Source of the DNA: Bacillota bacterium
GTDB taxonomy: Bacteria; Bacillota_A; Clostridia; Christensenellales; Aristaeellaceae
Reading direction: 5' to 3'
Assembly (NCBI GenBank): GCA_023421735.1
Contig: JAEZSP010000013.1
Location: 1 to 64,000, forward strand
DNA length: 64,000 nt
Position numbers and translations under genes: made by a program. Below the pieces are notes generated by a model, which was not told where the DNA came from, made no database searches, and worked only from the letters and a program-made list of their open reading frames with translations. This document shows, piece after piece, positions 8,082 to 16,783 of the stretch (position 1 is the first letter of the stretch; every line of letters begins with the position of its first letter).

Positions 8082-9080
8082 TCAGTACGCAAATTCCACA
8101 AACGCCGTGTGATTTTTTTCGAAATTGACGTCTACGAGCGCAGAACCGTTGTCGTTGTAGGAGCCGTCGATCGGCAGGCGCAGTTGTTCGGCGGAGGGGC
8201 GCACGGCAGCCTTGAGGCCGATGGAAAGAATTTCGACGGGGTTCATGTTGGTGTCGAGCTTCGCGAGTGCGGCAGCGCCGAGCCGATAGAGCGTGAGCGG
8301 ATTGTACCAGGTCGTCTGAAATTCCTTCAGCGCGGCGTTCAGGAGTTTGCGCTGGCGGTAGGTGCGCGTGATGTCCGAATCGATGTGCCGAATGCGCGCA
8401 TAACCGAGCGCCTGAATGCCGTCAAGATGCGCCGTCACATAACCGTCCGCGTCCGCATTTGAAAAGTCGAGATCGACCGCACCCGTGTCGGCGGCGGTAT
8501 ACCCGGCGCTTAAGAAGACTTTGCGCGCGCTGTAGATGTTTTTGTTGATCTCGGTTTGCTCGGATTTTGTAATCTCGATGTCCACGCCGCCGATGGCGTT
8601 GACGAGGTCGGCAAGCGTCGTAAAGTCCACGACCACGTACTTTGTGATGTTCAGCCCGAAATTTTGATTGACGGTCAGCATTGCGAGCTCCGCGCCGCCG
8701 TGCGCGTAGGCCGCGTTGATTTTTTGTCTGCCGTGACCGGGAATATCGACCATGGTATCGCGCATGATTGAGGTGAGATGAAAACTGTCGTAGCCCACGG
8801 TTGCGACCATGATCGTGTCCGAACGCTGCGTGCCGTCGGAGAGCTTGTCAACCCCAAGAAGCAGAACGTTGATCCGGTTCGTGGGCAGATTATCCGCGGG
8901 CGACAGGTCCGCCTCCGGCTCGATCATGAAAAGTCCCACGGGCAGCGCGTACAGGATCCCGCCCGCAACGAGCGCAAGCACGAGAATGAGCAAAGTGAGT
9001 TTCAGAAAAAATCCGACGATCCGTGAAAGACAGCCCCGCCGCTTGCGCCGCCTGGGCTTCCTGCCCTCTTCATAGTACAC
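8082..9080 (-). CDS. LytR-CpsA-Psr (LCP) family cell-wall glycopolymer ligase
   Basis: A 332-residue membrane-anchored LCP protein, which transfers undecaprenyl-linked glycopolymers (teichoic acid or capsule) onto peptidoglycan. A basic N-terminus (EEGRKPRRRKRRG) precedes one transmembrane helix at about residues 20-45. The extracellular domain carries INVLLLGVD, RSDTIMV and SIMRDTMVDIPGHG, with the Arg/Asp residues that bind the phosphate groups. The GTG start at 9080 directly abuts the apbE stop, with the ribosome site inside the end of apbE, so the two are co-translated. The length fits the family (300-400). Confidence 0.93.
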   Translation of the reverse strand: MYYEEGRKPRRRKRRGCLSRIVGFFLKLTLLILVLALVAGGILYALPVGLFMIEPEADLSPADNLPTNRINVLLLGVDKLSDGTQRSDTIMVATVGYDSFHLTSIMRDTMVDIPGHGRQKINAAYAHGGAELAMLTVNQNFGLNITKYVVVDFTTLADLVNAIGGVDIEITKSEQTEINKNIYSARKVFLSAGYTAADTGAVDLDFSNADADGYVTAHLDGIQALGYARIRHIDSDITRTYRQRKLLNAALKEFQTTWYNPLTLYRLGAAALAKLDTNMNPVEILSIGLKAAVRPSAEQLRLPIDGSYNDNGSALVDVNFEKNHTAFVEFAY

Positions 9081-10067
9081 TTATTCCACCGCCATCTCAT
9101 GCGCCGCGTCTGTCATTTGAATCGTCCCGTCGTCCATCACCCAGACGACCGGAAGCCCGTTTTCCTCCGCGAACGCGCGTCCCGTATCATAATCCATCAA
9201 AAAAAGCGTCGTCGAGAGAAAGTCCGCATATGCCGAATCTGCGTTGATGATCGTTACCTGCGCAATCCCGTTGTCCGCGGGATAAAGGGTCGTCGTGTCG
9301 ATGATGTGGTGATACCTTTTGCCCTCGTAATCACGATAACGCTGGTAATCCCCGCTCGATACCGCCGCCATGTGCTCCATCGACAGCTTCAAGACAAGCC
9401 CGGTTCCGCGCGGATTTGTGATTCCGATCACGAACGGATTTTCCCGCGCACCGGTGACCACGTTACCGCCCGCATCGATAATGTAACTTGGGTACCCCGC
9501 CGCCTCCAAAGCCTTGGCAAGCTGTCCGGCGGAATAACCCTTGGCGACCGCGCCAAGGTCGATGCGCATCTCAGGGTCCAGGAGCCGCGCGCGGCTTTGC
9601 GATGGGTCGATCTCCACCTTCTCCCAGCCACCGTGTGCATAGGCAGCCGACAGCTCCTCGGTTGTGGGAAGATCCCGCTCGCCGTCCCGGAACGCGCGCC
9701 AAATCTCAAAAAGTACGCCGCGCGTGATATCGAGTTCCGGCGCGACAGCGCGATTATCCCGGCAAAGTATGATTAACGCAAGAAGATCGCTGTCGAGCGA
9801 AACCCATTCTCCGCCCGCGTTGTTGAGCGCGTAGAGCCCATCGATCCCCTCGTGCGGCGCATAGGCATCAAAGACGTCATTGAGTCGCGCATAGGTGTTT
9901 GCGACGATCTGAGACACCGCGTCTTCGTCCGCTGTGTACACCGTAACGGTCGTCGCCGTGTCGAACAGGTCGTAATACGTCTCCTTCGCGCTCTGTGCGG
10001 CCTGTTCACATCCGGTGAGCGGAAGTAAGGTGATCATCATTAATAGCAAGGCAAGTGTTTTTTTCAA
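9081..10067 (-). CDS. apbE: FAD:protein FMN transferase (ApbE-family lipoprotein)
   Basis: A 328-residue ApbE, which covalently attaches FMN from FAD to Thr/Ser of target flavoproteins (such as RnfG/NqrC) on the outer face of the membrane. The TTG start at 10067 has GAAAGGGG nine bases upstream and gives a lipoprotein signal (LPLTGC, lipidated at about Cys 20). Family motifs include LFDTATTVTVY, RIDLGAVAKGYSAG (here MRIDLGAVAKG), IDAGGNV and the C-terminal metal-site region ADFLSTTLFLMD. It faces a divergent NusG-II/Gx-transporter operon; such sets often accompany flavin-linked electron-transfer modules, but no Rnf subunit is in this window. Confidence 0.93.
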   Translation of the reverse strand: MKKTLALLLMMITLLPLTGCEQAAQSAKETYYDLFDTATTVTVYTADEDAVSQIVANTYARLNDVFDAYAPHEGIDGLYALNNAGGEWVSLDSDLLALIILCRDNRAVAPELDITRGVLFEIWRAFRDGERDLPTTEELSAAYAHGGWEKVEIDPSQSRARLLDPEMRIDLGAVAKGYSAGQLAKALEAAGYPSYIIDAGGNVVTGARENPFVIGITNPRGTGLVLKLSMEHMAAVSSGDYQRYRDYEGKRYHHIIDTTTLYPADNGIAQVTIINADSAYADFLSTTLFLMDYDTGRAFAEENGLPVVWVMDDGTIQMTDAAHEMAVE

Positions 10068-10099
10068 AAAGGAAACCCCTTTCCGCGATTCACATCCTA

Positions 10100-10127
10100 A
10101 GTATACCACATGGCGGAAATTATACAA
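10100..10127 (-). promoter_or_regulatory. Promoter of the apbE-LCP operon
   Basis: On the minus strand TTGTAT (-35) and TATACT (-10) are separated by 16 bp, ending about 33 bases before the apbE start. It lies back to back with the plus-strand promoter at 10128-10156, so the two operons share a compact divergent control region. Confidence 0.55.
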
Positions 10128-10156
10128 TTGAAATATGATCGACAATGCTGTAAAAT
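10128..10156 (+). promoter_or_regulatory. Promoter of the NusG-II / Gx transporter operon
   Basis: TTGAAA and TAAAAT with a 17-bp spacer, placed just before the ribosome site (GGAGG) of the gene starting at 10174. Confidence 0.6.
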
Positions 10157-10173
10157 GGTCACGGAGGGATCCA

Positions 10174-10515
10174 ATGAAACGAAACGATATTCTCCTGATT
10201 CTGGGGCTCGTGCTTGTTGGCGTCGTCGCCTTTTTTGTCACCCACAGGGGCGAACAGGCCGCTGGGGTCGAGGTCTACGCGGATGGAAGCCTCGTGTGGC
10301 AGCGTTCCCTCAGCGATACGGATACATTCGAAGTCAACGGTGTGACGATTGAAGTCGCGGACGGAAGCGCGCGCGTCGTTTCGTCCGATTGCAGGGATCA
10401 GACCTGCGTCCATATGGGTGCGATCCAGCGCGCGGGCGAGTCGATTGTGTGCCTGCCCAACCGGGTGTCCGTCGTATTGACGGGGGAGGACGCGCTCGAC
10501 GCGGTACTCAACTGA
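10174..10515 (+). CDS. NusG domain II-containing membrane-anchored protein
   Basis: A 113-residue protein with one N-terminal transmembrane helix (about residues 5-23) and an extracellular beta domain of the NusG-II type (formerly DUF1312). The DQTCVHMG and GESIVCLPNRV segments match the family signature of two conserved cysteines around a turn. ATG 10174 follows GGAGGGATCCA. It overlaps the next gene by one base (TGATG) and is thus translationally coupled. This domain is usually found beside Gx-transporter genes and ApbE in Clostridia; its biochemical role is not established. Confidence 0.85.
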   Translation: MKRNDILLILGLVLVGVVAFFVTHRGEQAAGVEVYADGSLVWQRSLSDTDTFEVNGVTIEVADGSARVVSSDCRDQTCVHMGAIQRAGESIVCLPNRVSVVLTGEDALDAVLN

Positions 10516-10994
10516 TGAAAAAGAATTTGACCAGACTTTCCATGCTCACGGCTGCGGGCCTTGTCATTGCCTGGCTCGAATATCTCCTGATTCCGGATAT
10601 CGCTGTGCCGGGCGTAAAGCTCGGGCTTGCGAATGTTGCGACGCTCCTTGCGCTCTATCTCTACGGCCCGAAGGAGGCCGCGGGCGTGCTCGTCGCGCGC
10701 GTCCTGTTGTCGAACTTCCTGTTCGGCTCACTCTCGGCGGTCATCTACGCGCTCTCTGGCGGGTTTTTGGCGCTTTTGATCATGGCGCTTTTGAAGTGGA
10801 CGAAAAAATTCACGGCGGTGGGCGTCTCCGCCGTAGGCGGGCTTTCCCACAACATGGGTCAGCTTTTAGCCGCGGCTTTGATCGCACGTACACCGGGTCT
10901 GATGTACTATCTTCCCACGCTCGCGGTGGCGGGCGTGTTAACGGGCGCGGCGGTGGGCTTTCTCGCGTCCGCGATACTCAAAAAGGTCGGCTGA
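10515..10994 (+). CDS. Gx transporter family membrane protein (HepS-like)
   Basis: A 159-residue integral membrane protein with five to six hydrophobic segments. The segment VPGVKLGLANVATLLALYLYG is typical of the Gx transporter family, which is often named heptaprenyl diphosphate synthase component I-like. The SHNMGQLLAAALI segment is also conserved. It is translationally coupled to the NusG-II protein, and the pair commonly occurs together. The transported or processed substrate is unknown, although an ECF-like uptake role has been suggested for the fold. Confidence 0.85.
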   Translation: MKKNLTRLSMLTAAGLVIAWLEYLLIPDIAVPGVKLGLANVATLLALYLYGPKEAAGVLVARVLLSNFLFGSLSAVIYALSGGFLALLIMALLKWTKKFTAVGVSAVGGLSHNMGQLLAAALIARTPGLMYYLPTLAVAGVLTGAAVGFLASAILKKVG

Positions 10995-11005
10995 TGAGGT
11001 GATTT

Positions 11006-11443
11006 ATGTTGAAGGGATATTTAATTGTTGAGAAAAACGCGCTGCCCGATTTCTTTCTGAAGGTGATTGCGGCGCGAAGGCTCATCGAATCCGGCCAGTG
11101 CGCCCAGGTGAGCGAGGCCGTGAAGCTGGCGGGTATTTCCCGCAGCACCTACTACAAGTATAAGGATAAGATTCTTGAGCCGACGGAGATGACCGTGGGC
11201 CGCAAGGCCGTGTTATCGCTTTTGCTGACACACGAGCCCGGTGCGCTTACGAAGGTGCTCAGCGTGATTTCGAACTGCGGCGCGAGCGTACTCACCATCA
11301 CGCAAAGTCTGCCCATAAACGGCAAGGCATCCGTTACTGTGTCGATCGACCTTCAGAACGTCACGGAGTCGATTGAACAGCTGATGGACGAGCTCGCGCG
11401 TCAGAAGGACGCGGAAAACGTGCGGCTGATCGCCATTGAATGA
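11006..11443 (+). CDS. UPF0735-type ACT domain protein (PheB-like)
   Basis: A 145-residue protein. It has an N-terminal helix-turn-helix-like region (residues 20-55, with ISRSTYYKYKDKI) and a C-terminal ACT ligand-binding domain (residues 70-145, beginning LLLTHEPGALTKVLSVIS). This arrangement matches the PheB/UPF0735 family, thought to sense an amino acid, often found near threonine or phenylalanine synthesis genes. ATG 11006 follows GATGAGGTG. Here the neighbours are a membrane protein upstream and a beta-mannosidase downstream, so the regulatory target is not evident. Confidence 0.88.
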   Translation: MLKGYLIVEKNALPDFFLKVIAARRLIESGQCAQVSEAVKLAGISRSTYYKYKDKILEPTEMTVGRKAVLSLLLTHEPGALTKVLSVISNCGASVLTITQSLPINGKASVTVSIDLQNVTESIEQLMDELARQKDAENVRLIAIE

Positions 11444-11456
11444 GAGGGAACGAAGC

Positions 11457-13916
11457 ATGAACAAACTGTCTTTGAACGGGATCTGGAAGCTGGATGTGAT
11501 CGGGGGACAGGCGGGAATTTCCGCGACCGTGCCTGGTTCCGTATACAATGATCTCATCGAAAACGGATTCCTGGAGGACCCTTATTTCCGCGCGAACGAA
11601 GAAATCGCACTTCCCGTGATGGAGAACGACTTTCTTTATCAGCGAACGTTTTTTGCGGACGAGACGCACTTGGGCCACGACCTTGCGCTTTTGCGCATGG
11701 ATGGGCTTGATACGCTTGCGGACGTGCGGCTTAACGGCAGGCTCGTTTTGCGCGCCGACAATATGCACCGCATTTGGGAGGCGGACGTTACAGACGTCCT
11801 GCGTGCGGGCGAAAACAAAATTGAAATTCTCCTGAAATCGCCCACGAAGTTCATCCGCGCTGCATACGAAAAATCCCCCTACGAGGGTTCCTCGGACGCG
11901 ATGCGCGGCTTTGTTCACCTCAGAAAGGCGCACTGCATGTTCGGCTGGGACTGGGGCATCCGGCTCCCGGATTGTGGCATCTGGCGCGACATCGGAATCC
12001 GCTTTTACGATGAGGCGAAGATCGAGGGCGTATACATCCGCCAGCGCCACGCGCAGGGCAGGGTGTTTTTGAACATTGAAGCAGACGCAGAGTATATCAC
12101 GTCCACGGACATCCGTTTTGAGGCCGAGATTACCGCGCCCGACGGCGAAACATTTTTCCAGACCGACGCCGAGGCGGGGGAAATCGAGATTTTAAATCCG
12201 AAGCTGTGGTGGCCCAACGGTTACGGGGATCAGCCGCTTTACGACGTCAACGTAACGCTTAAGTCCGACGACGGGCGCACGCTCGATACATATCAGCACA
12301 AGATCGGCCTGCGCACGCTGACCATGCACATCGAAAAGGATCAGTGGGGCACGTCCTTCGCGGCGTGCGTGAACGGCGTGGACGTCTTTTCCATGGGCGC
12401 AGACTACATCCCCGAGGACGCGATCTTACCGCGTGTGACGCGCTCGCGCACCCGGCGGCTCCTCGAGGACGCGGTTTTGGCAAACCACAACTGCGTGCGC
12501 GTCTGGGGCGGCGGGCACTATCCATCGGATGATTTTTATGAATTGTGCGACGAACTGGGGCTCATGGTCTGGCAGGACTTCATGTTCGCCTGCGCATCCT
12601 ATGAGCTGACGGATGCGTTTGAGGAGAACATCCGCGCGGAATTCCGCGACAACATCGTGCGCCTGCGTAACCATCCCTCGCTTGCGCTCTGGTGCGGCAA
12701 CAACGAAATGGAGCAGTTCGCCGCCATGGGTGTGTGGGTGGAATCGCCCAAGCAAAAGAGCGAGTACATCCGCATGTACGAGTATATCATTCCCAAGATG
12801 CTCAAGGAGTACGACCCGGACACCTTCTACTGGCCCGCGTCACCGTCCTCCACGGGCAGCTTTGACGACCCGAACGACGAGAACCGGGGCGATGTGCATT
12901 ACTGGATGGTGTGGCACGGGGAACTTCCCTTCACCGCCTATCGGGATCATTATTTCCGGTATGCGTCGGAGTTCGGCTTTCAGGCGTACCCGACCATGCC
13001 GACGATTCGATCGTTCACGCAACCTGCGGATCGCAATGCCTTCTCCTACGTCATGGAGAAGCACCAGCGAAATGCCGCCGCGAACGGCAAGATCATGAAA
13101 TACGTCGCGCAGATGTACCTCTATCCCAAGGACTTTGCATCGCTTGTGTATACATCGCAGATGTTGCAGGCCGACGCCATTCGCTACGGCGTGGAGCATT
13201 GGCGCAGAAACCGCGGACGCTGCATGGGCGCGGTCGTTTGGCAGTTAAACGACAACTGGCCCGTGATTTCGTGGGCGTCGATCGATTATTACGGTCGCTG
13301 GAAGGCACTTCACTACTTTGAAAAGCGGTTTTTCGCACCGGTCCTGCTCTCCGCGTGCGAAGAGGGCGAGCTGACCGGGCGGCCGGACGTGAATATCGAA
13401 CTGAAAAAACCCGTCGAAAAGACCGTGCGGTTCAATCTTTCAAACGAGACGATGGCGCCTGCGCTGTGCGTGGTCAAATGGTCGCGCCGGGATGCGCGCG
13501 CGAAGGCGTTGGAATCCGGCGAACTGTGTGCGGATGTGCCCGCGCTTTCGGCGCACTGGTTTGACGCCCTGACGTTTGCGGATATGGACATACATGGCGA
13601 ATATATATCATATGAATTGTGGATGGAGGGCGCATGCGTTTCGCAGGGGACGACGCTGCTCGTCGCGCCGAAGCATTTCGCGTTTGTCGATCCCGCGCTT
13701 TCCGCCAAGGTTGAAGGTAACGAAATCGTCGTGACCGCGCTTGCGTATGCGAAGGGCGTCATGATTGAGTCCGCCGACCCGGACATGCTCGTGTCCGACA
13801 ACTTCTTTGACATGGACGCTGGCGAGCGGCGCGTGAAAATTTTGCGCGGCGAGGCGGAAGGGCTTCGACTCAGGAGCGTGTATGACATCGCGGATCGGGA
13901 GGGCGATACCGAATGA
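11457..13916 (+). CDS. Glycoside hydrolase family 2 beta-mannosidase
   Basis: An 819-residue GH2 enzyme that releases non-reducing beta-D-mannose from manno-oligosaccharides. Order of domains: N-terminal sugar-binding jelly roll (1-170), immunoglobulin-like domain (190-285), TIM barrel (290-600) and C-terminal beta domains. The acid/base is Glu417 in WCGNNEME, the form typical of beta-mannosidases, and the nucleophile is Glu505 in ASEFGFQAYP. WDWG near residue 165 also fits. There is no signal peptide, so it acts in the cytoplasm on imported oligosaccharides. The ATG at 11457 follows GAGAGGGAAC; the last bases overlap the DegV start (ATGA). No mannan transporter is adjacent. Confidence 0.95.
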   Translation: MNKLSLNGIWKLDVIGGQAGISATVPGSVYNDLIENGFLEDPYFRANEEIALPVMENDFLYQRTFFADETHLGHDLALLRMDGLDTLADVRLNGRLVLRADNMHRIWEADVTDVLRAGENKIEILLKSPTKFIRAAYEKSPYEGSSDAMRGFVHLRKAHCMFGWDWGIRLPDCGIWRDIGIRFYDEAKIEGVYIRQRHAQGRVFLNIEADAEYITSTDIRFEAEITAPDGETFFQTDAEAGEIEILNPKLWWPNGYGDQPLYDVNVTLKSDDGRTLDTYQHKIGLRTLTMHIEKDQWGTSFAACVNGVDVFSMGADYIPEDAILPRVTRSRTRRLLEDAVLANHNCVRVWGGGHYPSDDFYELCDELGLMVWQDFMFACASYELTDAFEENIRAEFRDNIVRLRNHPSLALWCGNNEMEQFAAMGVWVESPKQKSEYIRMYEYIIPKMLKEYDPDTFYWPASPSSTGSFDDPNDENRGDVHYWMVWHGELPFTAYRDHYFRYASEFGFQAYPTMPTIRSFTQPADRNAFSYVMEKHQRNAAANGKIMKYVAQMYLYPKDFASLVYTSQMLQADAIRYGVEHWRRNRGRCMGAVVWQLNDNWPVISWASIDYYGRWKALHYFEKRFFAPVLLSACEEGELTGRPDVNIELKKPVEKTVRFNLSNETMAPALCVVKWSRRDARAKALESGELCADVPALSAHWFDALTFADMDIHGEYISYELWMEGACVSQGTTLLVAPKHFAFVDPALSAKVEGNEIVVTALAYAKGVMIESADPDMLVSDNFFDMDAGERRVKILRGEAEGLRLRSVYDIADREGDTE

Positions 13917-14752
13917 GGACAAAGGTCACGGTTGACTCGACAAACGATCTGTCGCCTGAGTTGCTCGGGCGCTATGGAATTTCCGTCGCGCCTCTGACGG
14001 TCAATCTGGGGGGCAGGTTCTACAAGGATCTCGTCGACGTCGTGCCCGCGGACATCTATCGCCACGTGGATGCAGGCGGCGCGCTTCCCAAGACGAGTGC
14101 TGTCAATGTCGACGAGTATCGTGCGTTTTTTGAGGAAAATCTCCGAGAAGTCGATGCGCTCGTGCACATCAACATTTCCGGCGAGATGAGCGCATGCCAC
14201 CAAAACGCGATGCTTGCCGCCGAGGGATTGCCGGTCTATCCCGTCGATTCCCGCAATCTTTCGACCGGTTCGGCGCTCTTGGCGCTGCGCGGCTGTGAGA
14301 TGGCGGAAAGTGGAAAAGACGCCGCGCATATCGCGGCGACGCTTTCGGAAGAGACCCGGCACGTGGATGCGAGCTTTCTGGTGAGTCGGCTCGATTATCT
14401 GCGCAAGGGCGGGCGCTGCTCCGCCATTGCCGCACTGGGCGCGAATATTCTCAGGCTCCGTCCCTGCATCGAGGTGCGCGACGGGAACATGGGCGTTGGC
14501 CGCAAGTATCGCGGCCCGTTCGCACGCTGCCTGGAGCAGTATGTGCACGATCGCCTTTCCGGCGCATCCGATATCGATCTGCGCCGCGTCTTCATCACAC
14601 ATTCCGGCGTGCCCGACGAGACGGTCGAAGCTGTTCGCACCGCGATCATGAAATGTCAACCCTTTTCGGAAATTCTCGTCACGCGCGCGGGTTGCACCAT
14701 ATCCAGCCATTGCGGAGAGGGAACGCTCGGCGTTTTGTATATGCATCGGTAA
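13913..14752 (+). CDS. DegV family (FakB-like) fatty acid-binding protein
   Basis: A 279-residue DegV protein. The family binds a fatty acid and, as FakB, presents it to the FakA kinase for phosphorylation and entry into phospholipids. The N-terminal TVDSTNDLSPELL, the NISGEMSACHQNA loop, the VDSRNLSTG strand-loop and the LDYLRKGGRCS segment with FITHSGVPDE correspond to the two-domain lipid-binding fold. Start overlaps the preceding stop by 4 bases. No fakA gene is in the window. A terminator follows at once. Confidence 0.93.
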   Translation: MRTKVTVDSTNDLSPELLGRYGISVAPLTVNLGGRFYKDLVDVVPADIYRHVDAGGALPKTSAVNVDEYRAFFEENLREVDALVHINISGEMSACHQNAMLAAEGLPVYPVDSRNLSTGSALLALRGCEMAESGKDAAHIAATLSEETRHVDASFLVSRLDYLRKGGRCSAIAALGANILRLRPCIEVRDGNMGVGRKYRGPFARCLEQYVHDRLSGASDIDLRRVFITHSGVPDETVEAVRTAIMKCQPFSEILVTRAGCTISSHCGEGTLGVLYMHR

Positions 14753-14783
14753 AGGCGCCGTTTTTCAGATCACGAAAATCATG

Positions 14784-14822
14784 AATCGCCCGAGGAGCCA
14801 ATCCTTGGGCGATTCGATTTTT
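14784..14822 (+). terminator. Terminator of the NusG-II to degV operon
   Basis: A 12-bp stem (AATCGCCCGAGG with CCTTGGGCGATT, one G-T pair) is followed by GATTTTTGG. It closes the five-gene run that starts at 10174. The remaining 200 bases to the CapA gene are AT-rich and contain a TATAAT box near 14980 but no recognisable gene. Confidence 0.8.
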
Positions 14823-15018
14823 GGTTGCACAGATCGAATGTTTCGGCAGGTGTTCACATTTGCGCCGCATTGTTTGTTCGAAACCATGACAATTATTTCC
14901 ATTGTATTTCGCGTTCATTCGACCGTGCAATACCTTTCTTACAATATTCGATATTTGTATCGCTATATCACAGTTTCGCGTATAATTTACCTGCAATCCG
15001 TTGGATTTGGAGCGACAA

Positions 15019-16362
15019 GTGAACGCAAAAACGAAAAAAAATCGAAACATAAGCCGCAGTGAGATGAGAAGGCGGCGCAAGCGCGAAAAGCGCATTTACA
15101 TGTACACGACCATCTTTGCGTCGTTGTGCGTTTTTTCACTTGCGTGGTTGATTTATACACTGCAGAACGTCACGGCAAACACGGATGCGGGCGCGTGGAT
15201 CGTCGAGAATGGCACGGTCGAAATTGCCGCGCCGCCCATGAATGACTCCGGCGCGGTTGGCGGCGCCGTCGTGGTTGAGACATCGGAACCGCAGTTGCCG
15301 CCCTTTTTCGTGAGCGTGGAAACGGAACAGCCCACAGCACAGCCGTCCGTTGTTCCGTCCGCAACACCCGTTGCGATGGGCGAAATTCCGACCATCGAGC
15401 CGGAGACTGCACTCCCCTCCCTGACCATCACGGCAGCGGGGGACTGCACCCTCGGCGGCGATTGGAACACGAATGCACACGAGCGGTTCGAGGAGTATGT
15501 GGAGAAGTACGGCTACGATTATTTCCTTCAAAATGTGAAGGACATCTTCGAGAACGACGACCTCACGTTTGTCAATCTCGAAGGTCCGCTCACAACCAGC
15601 ACGCAGAAGCGCGAAGGGCGCACATACAACTTTAAGGGCGATCCGGAGAACGTGAACATACTGACCGATGCCTCCGTGGAGGTGGCGGGCGTTGCAAACA
15701 ACCACGCGCTCGACTTCGGCACGCGCGGCCTCAAGGAGACGGCGCAGGTGCTCGAAGATGCGGGCGTGGGCGTTTGTGGGTACAATGCCGTTTATACGGA
15801 CACCGTCAACGGCATCCGCGTGACCTGCATGGCGGTTACGGAGTGGGATTATACGGTTGACGATTTGGACGCGATGCTCAAACGGCAGCGCGCGGACTGC
15901 GACCTGCTCATCGTCATGATCCATTGGGGCGAGGAGCGCGTCTATTCCCCGACGGATTCGCAAATCGCCTACGGCAGGGCGCTCGTCGATGCGGGCGCGG
16001 ATCTCGTGCTTGGCAGCCATTCCCACGTCGTGGGCGGCATTGAGTGTTATAACGGCAAGTACATCGTCTACGGCCTCGGCAATTTCTGCTTTGGCGGCAA
16101 TTCAAATCCGAGCGACAAGGATGCCATGATCTTCCAGCAGACGTTTGTGCTCAATCCGGCTGCGGGCATCGCCGACGGCGGCATTTCGGTGATCCCCGTT
16201 TCGTCATCCTCGGTTTCTTATTCAAATGATTACAGGCCTACGCCCCTTGCCGGCGCGGAGGCGACGCGCGTTCTGCGCAAGATTGGCAACTACTCCGCTT
16301 TAAACCTCGACGAGGTGAAATGGGCCAAGCGAATGGGCGAATACATGGCGATTGCGGACTGA
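15019..16362 (+). CDS. CapA-family (PGA_cap) metallophosphatase-fold exported protein
   Basis: A 447-residue protein. A basic cytoplasmic tail rich in Lys/Arg (residues 1-30) precedes one membrane anchor (about 32-52) and a low-complexity Thr/Pro/Glu linker to about residue 130. The CapA domain begins at TITAAGDCTLGGDW, continues with VNLEGPLT, VANNHALDFG, MIHWGEE and GSHSHVVGGIE. These are the metal-binding and catalytic motifs of the calcineurin-like fold used in poly-gamma-glutamate capsule proteins. It may take part in capsule or surface-polymer processing. The GTG start is supported by GGAG seven bases upstream. It is a single gene with a terminator behind it. Confidence 0.92.
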   Translation: MNAKTKKNRNISRSEMRRRRKREKRIYMYTTIFASLCVFSLAWLIYTLQNVTANTDAGAWIVENGTVEIAAPPMNDSGAVGGAVVVETSEPQLPPFFVSVETEQPTAQPSVVPSATPVAMGEIPTIEPETALPSLTITAAGDCTLGGDWNTNAHERFEEYVEKYGYDYFLQNVKDIFENDDLTFVNLEGPLTTSTQKREGRTYNFKGDPENVNILTDASVEVAGVANNHALDFGTRGLKETAQVLEDAGVGVCGYNAVYTDTVNGIRVTCMAVTEWDYTVDDLDAMLKRQRADCDLLIVMIHWGEERVYSPTDSQIAYGRALVDAGADLVLGSHSHVVGGIECYNGKYIVYGLGNFCFGGNSNPSDKDAMIFQQTFVLNPAAGIADGGISVIPVSSSSVSYSNDYRPTPLAGAEATRVLRKIGNYSALNLDEVKWAKRMGEYMAIAD

Positions 16363-16380
16363 CCAAGGGTCAAAAAAGGA

Positions 16381-16415
16381 ACCACTTCCCACATGCCGGG
16401 AAGTGGTTTTGTCTT
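16381..16415. terminator. Bidirectional terminator between capA-like gene and spoVAE
   Basis: A perfect 10-bp stem ACCACTTCCC / GGGAAGTGGT with T-rich flanks on both strands serves the two convergent genes. Confidence 0.85.
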
Positions 16416-16783
16416 TATGTTTTCGCGCGCGGTTTGAAAATCAGCGCGTTTAAAAGTCCGAAAAACGCAGCGGCGGCAATGCCCGCCGCCGTGCGCGCAA
16501 CCCCGCCGTAAAACGCGCCCCAAAACCCGTACTTCCGCACGGCCTCGATTGCGCCCATGGCGAGGGAATAGCCAAAGCCTGTGAGCGGCACCGTTGCGCC
16601 CGCACCCGCGAAGTCGACCAGCGGCTTATAGACACCCACCGCAGTCAATATAACGCCCAGCACCACGTACAAAACGAGGATGCGCGCGCTCGTGAGCTTT
16701 GTCAAATCCATCAGCAACTGACCGACCACGCAGATCAGCCCGCCCACGACGAAAGCCTTGACAAAAGCCAGAAGAATCTCCAT
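16415..16783 (-). CDS. spoVAE: Stage V sporulation protein AE
   Basis: A 122-residue integral membrane protein with four hydrophobic segments. The N-terminal AFVVGGLICVVGQLLMD and the VDFAGAGATVPLTGFGYSLAMGA segments match SpoVAE (SpoVAEB), part of the inner-membrane channel that moves Ca-dipicolinate into the forespore and out at germination. Start ATG overlaps the spoVAD stop by one base (TAATG). It is the last gene of the operon. Confidence 0.95.
   Translation of the reverse strand: MEILLAFVKAFVVGGLICVVGQLLMDLTKLTSARILVLYVVLGVILTAVGVYKPLVDFAGAGATVPLTGFGYSLAMGAIEAVRKYGFWGAFYGGVARTAAGIAAAAFFGLLNALIFKPRAKT

Noticed and set aside
13313..14746. A 477-codon minus-strand frame across the end of the beta-mannosidase gene and degV
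   Set aside because: It lies opposite two well-supported genes and has no start signal or family sequence.
14753..15018. tRNA or other structured RNA gene between degV and the CapA gene
   Set aside because: Only a terminator and AT-rich promoter-like sequence are visible; no cloverleaf or T-loop sequence was found.
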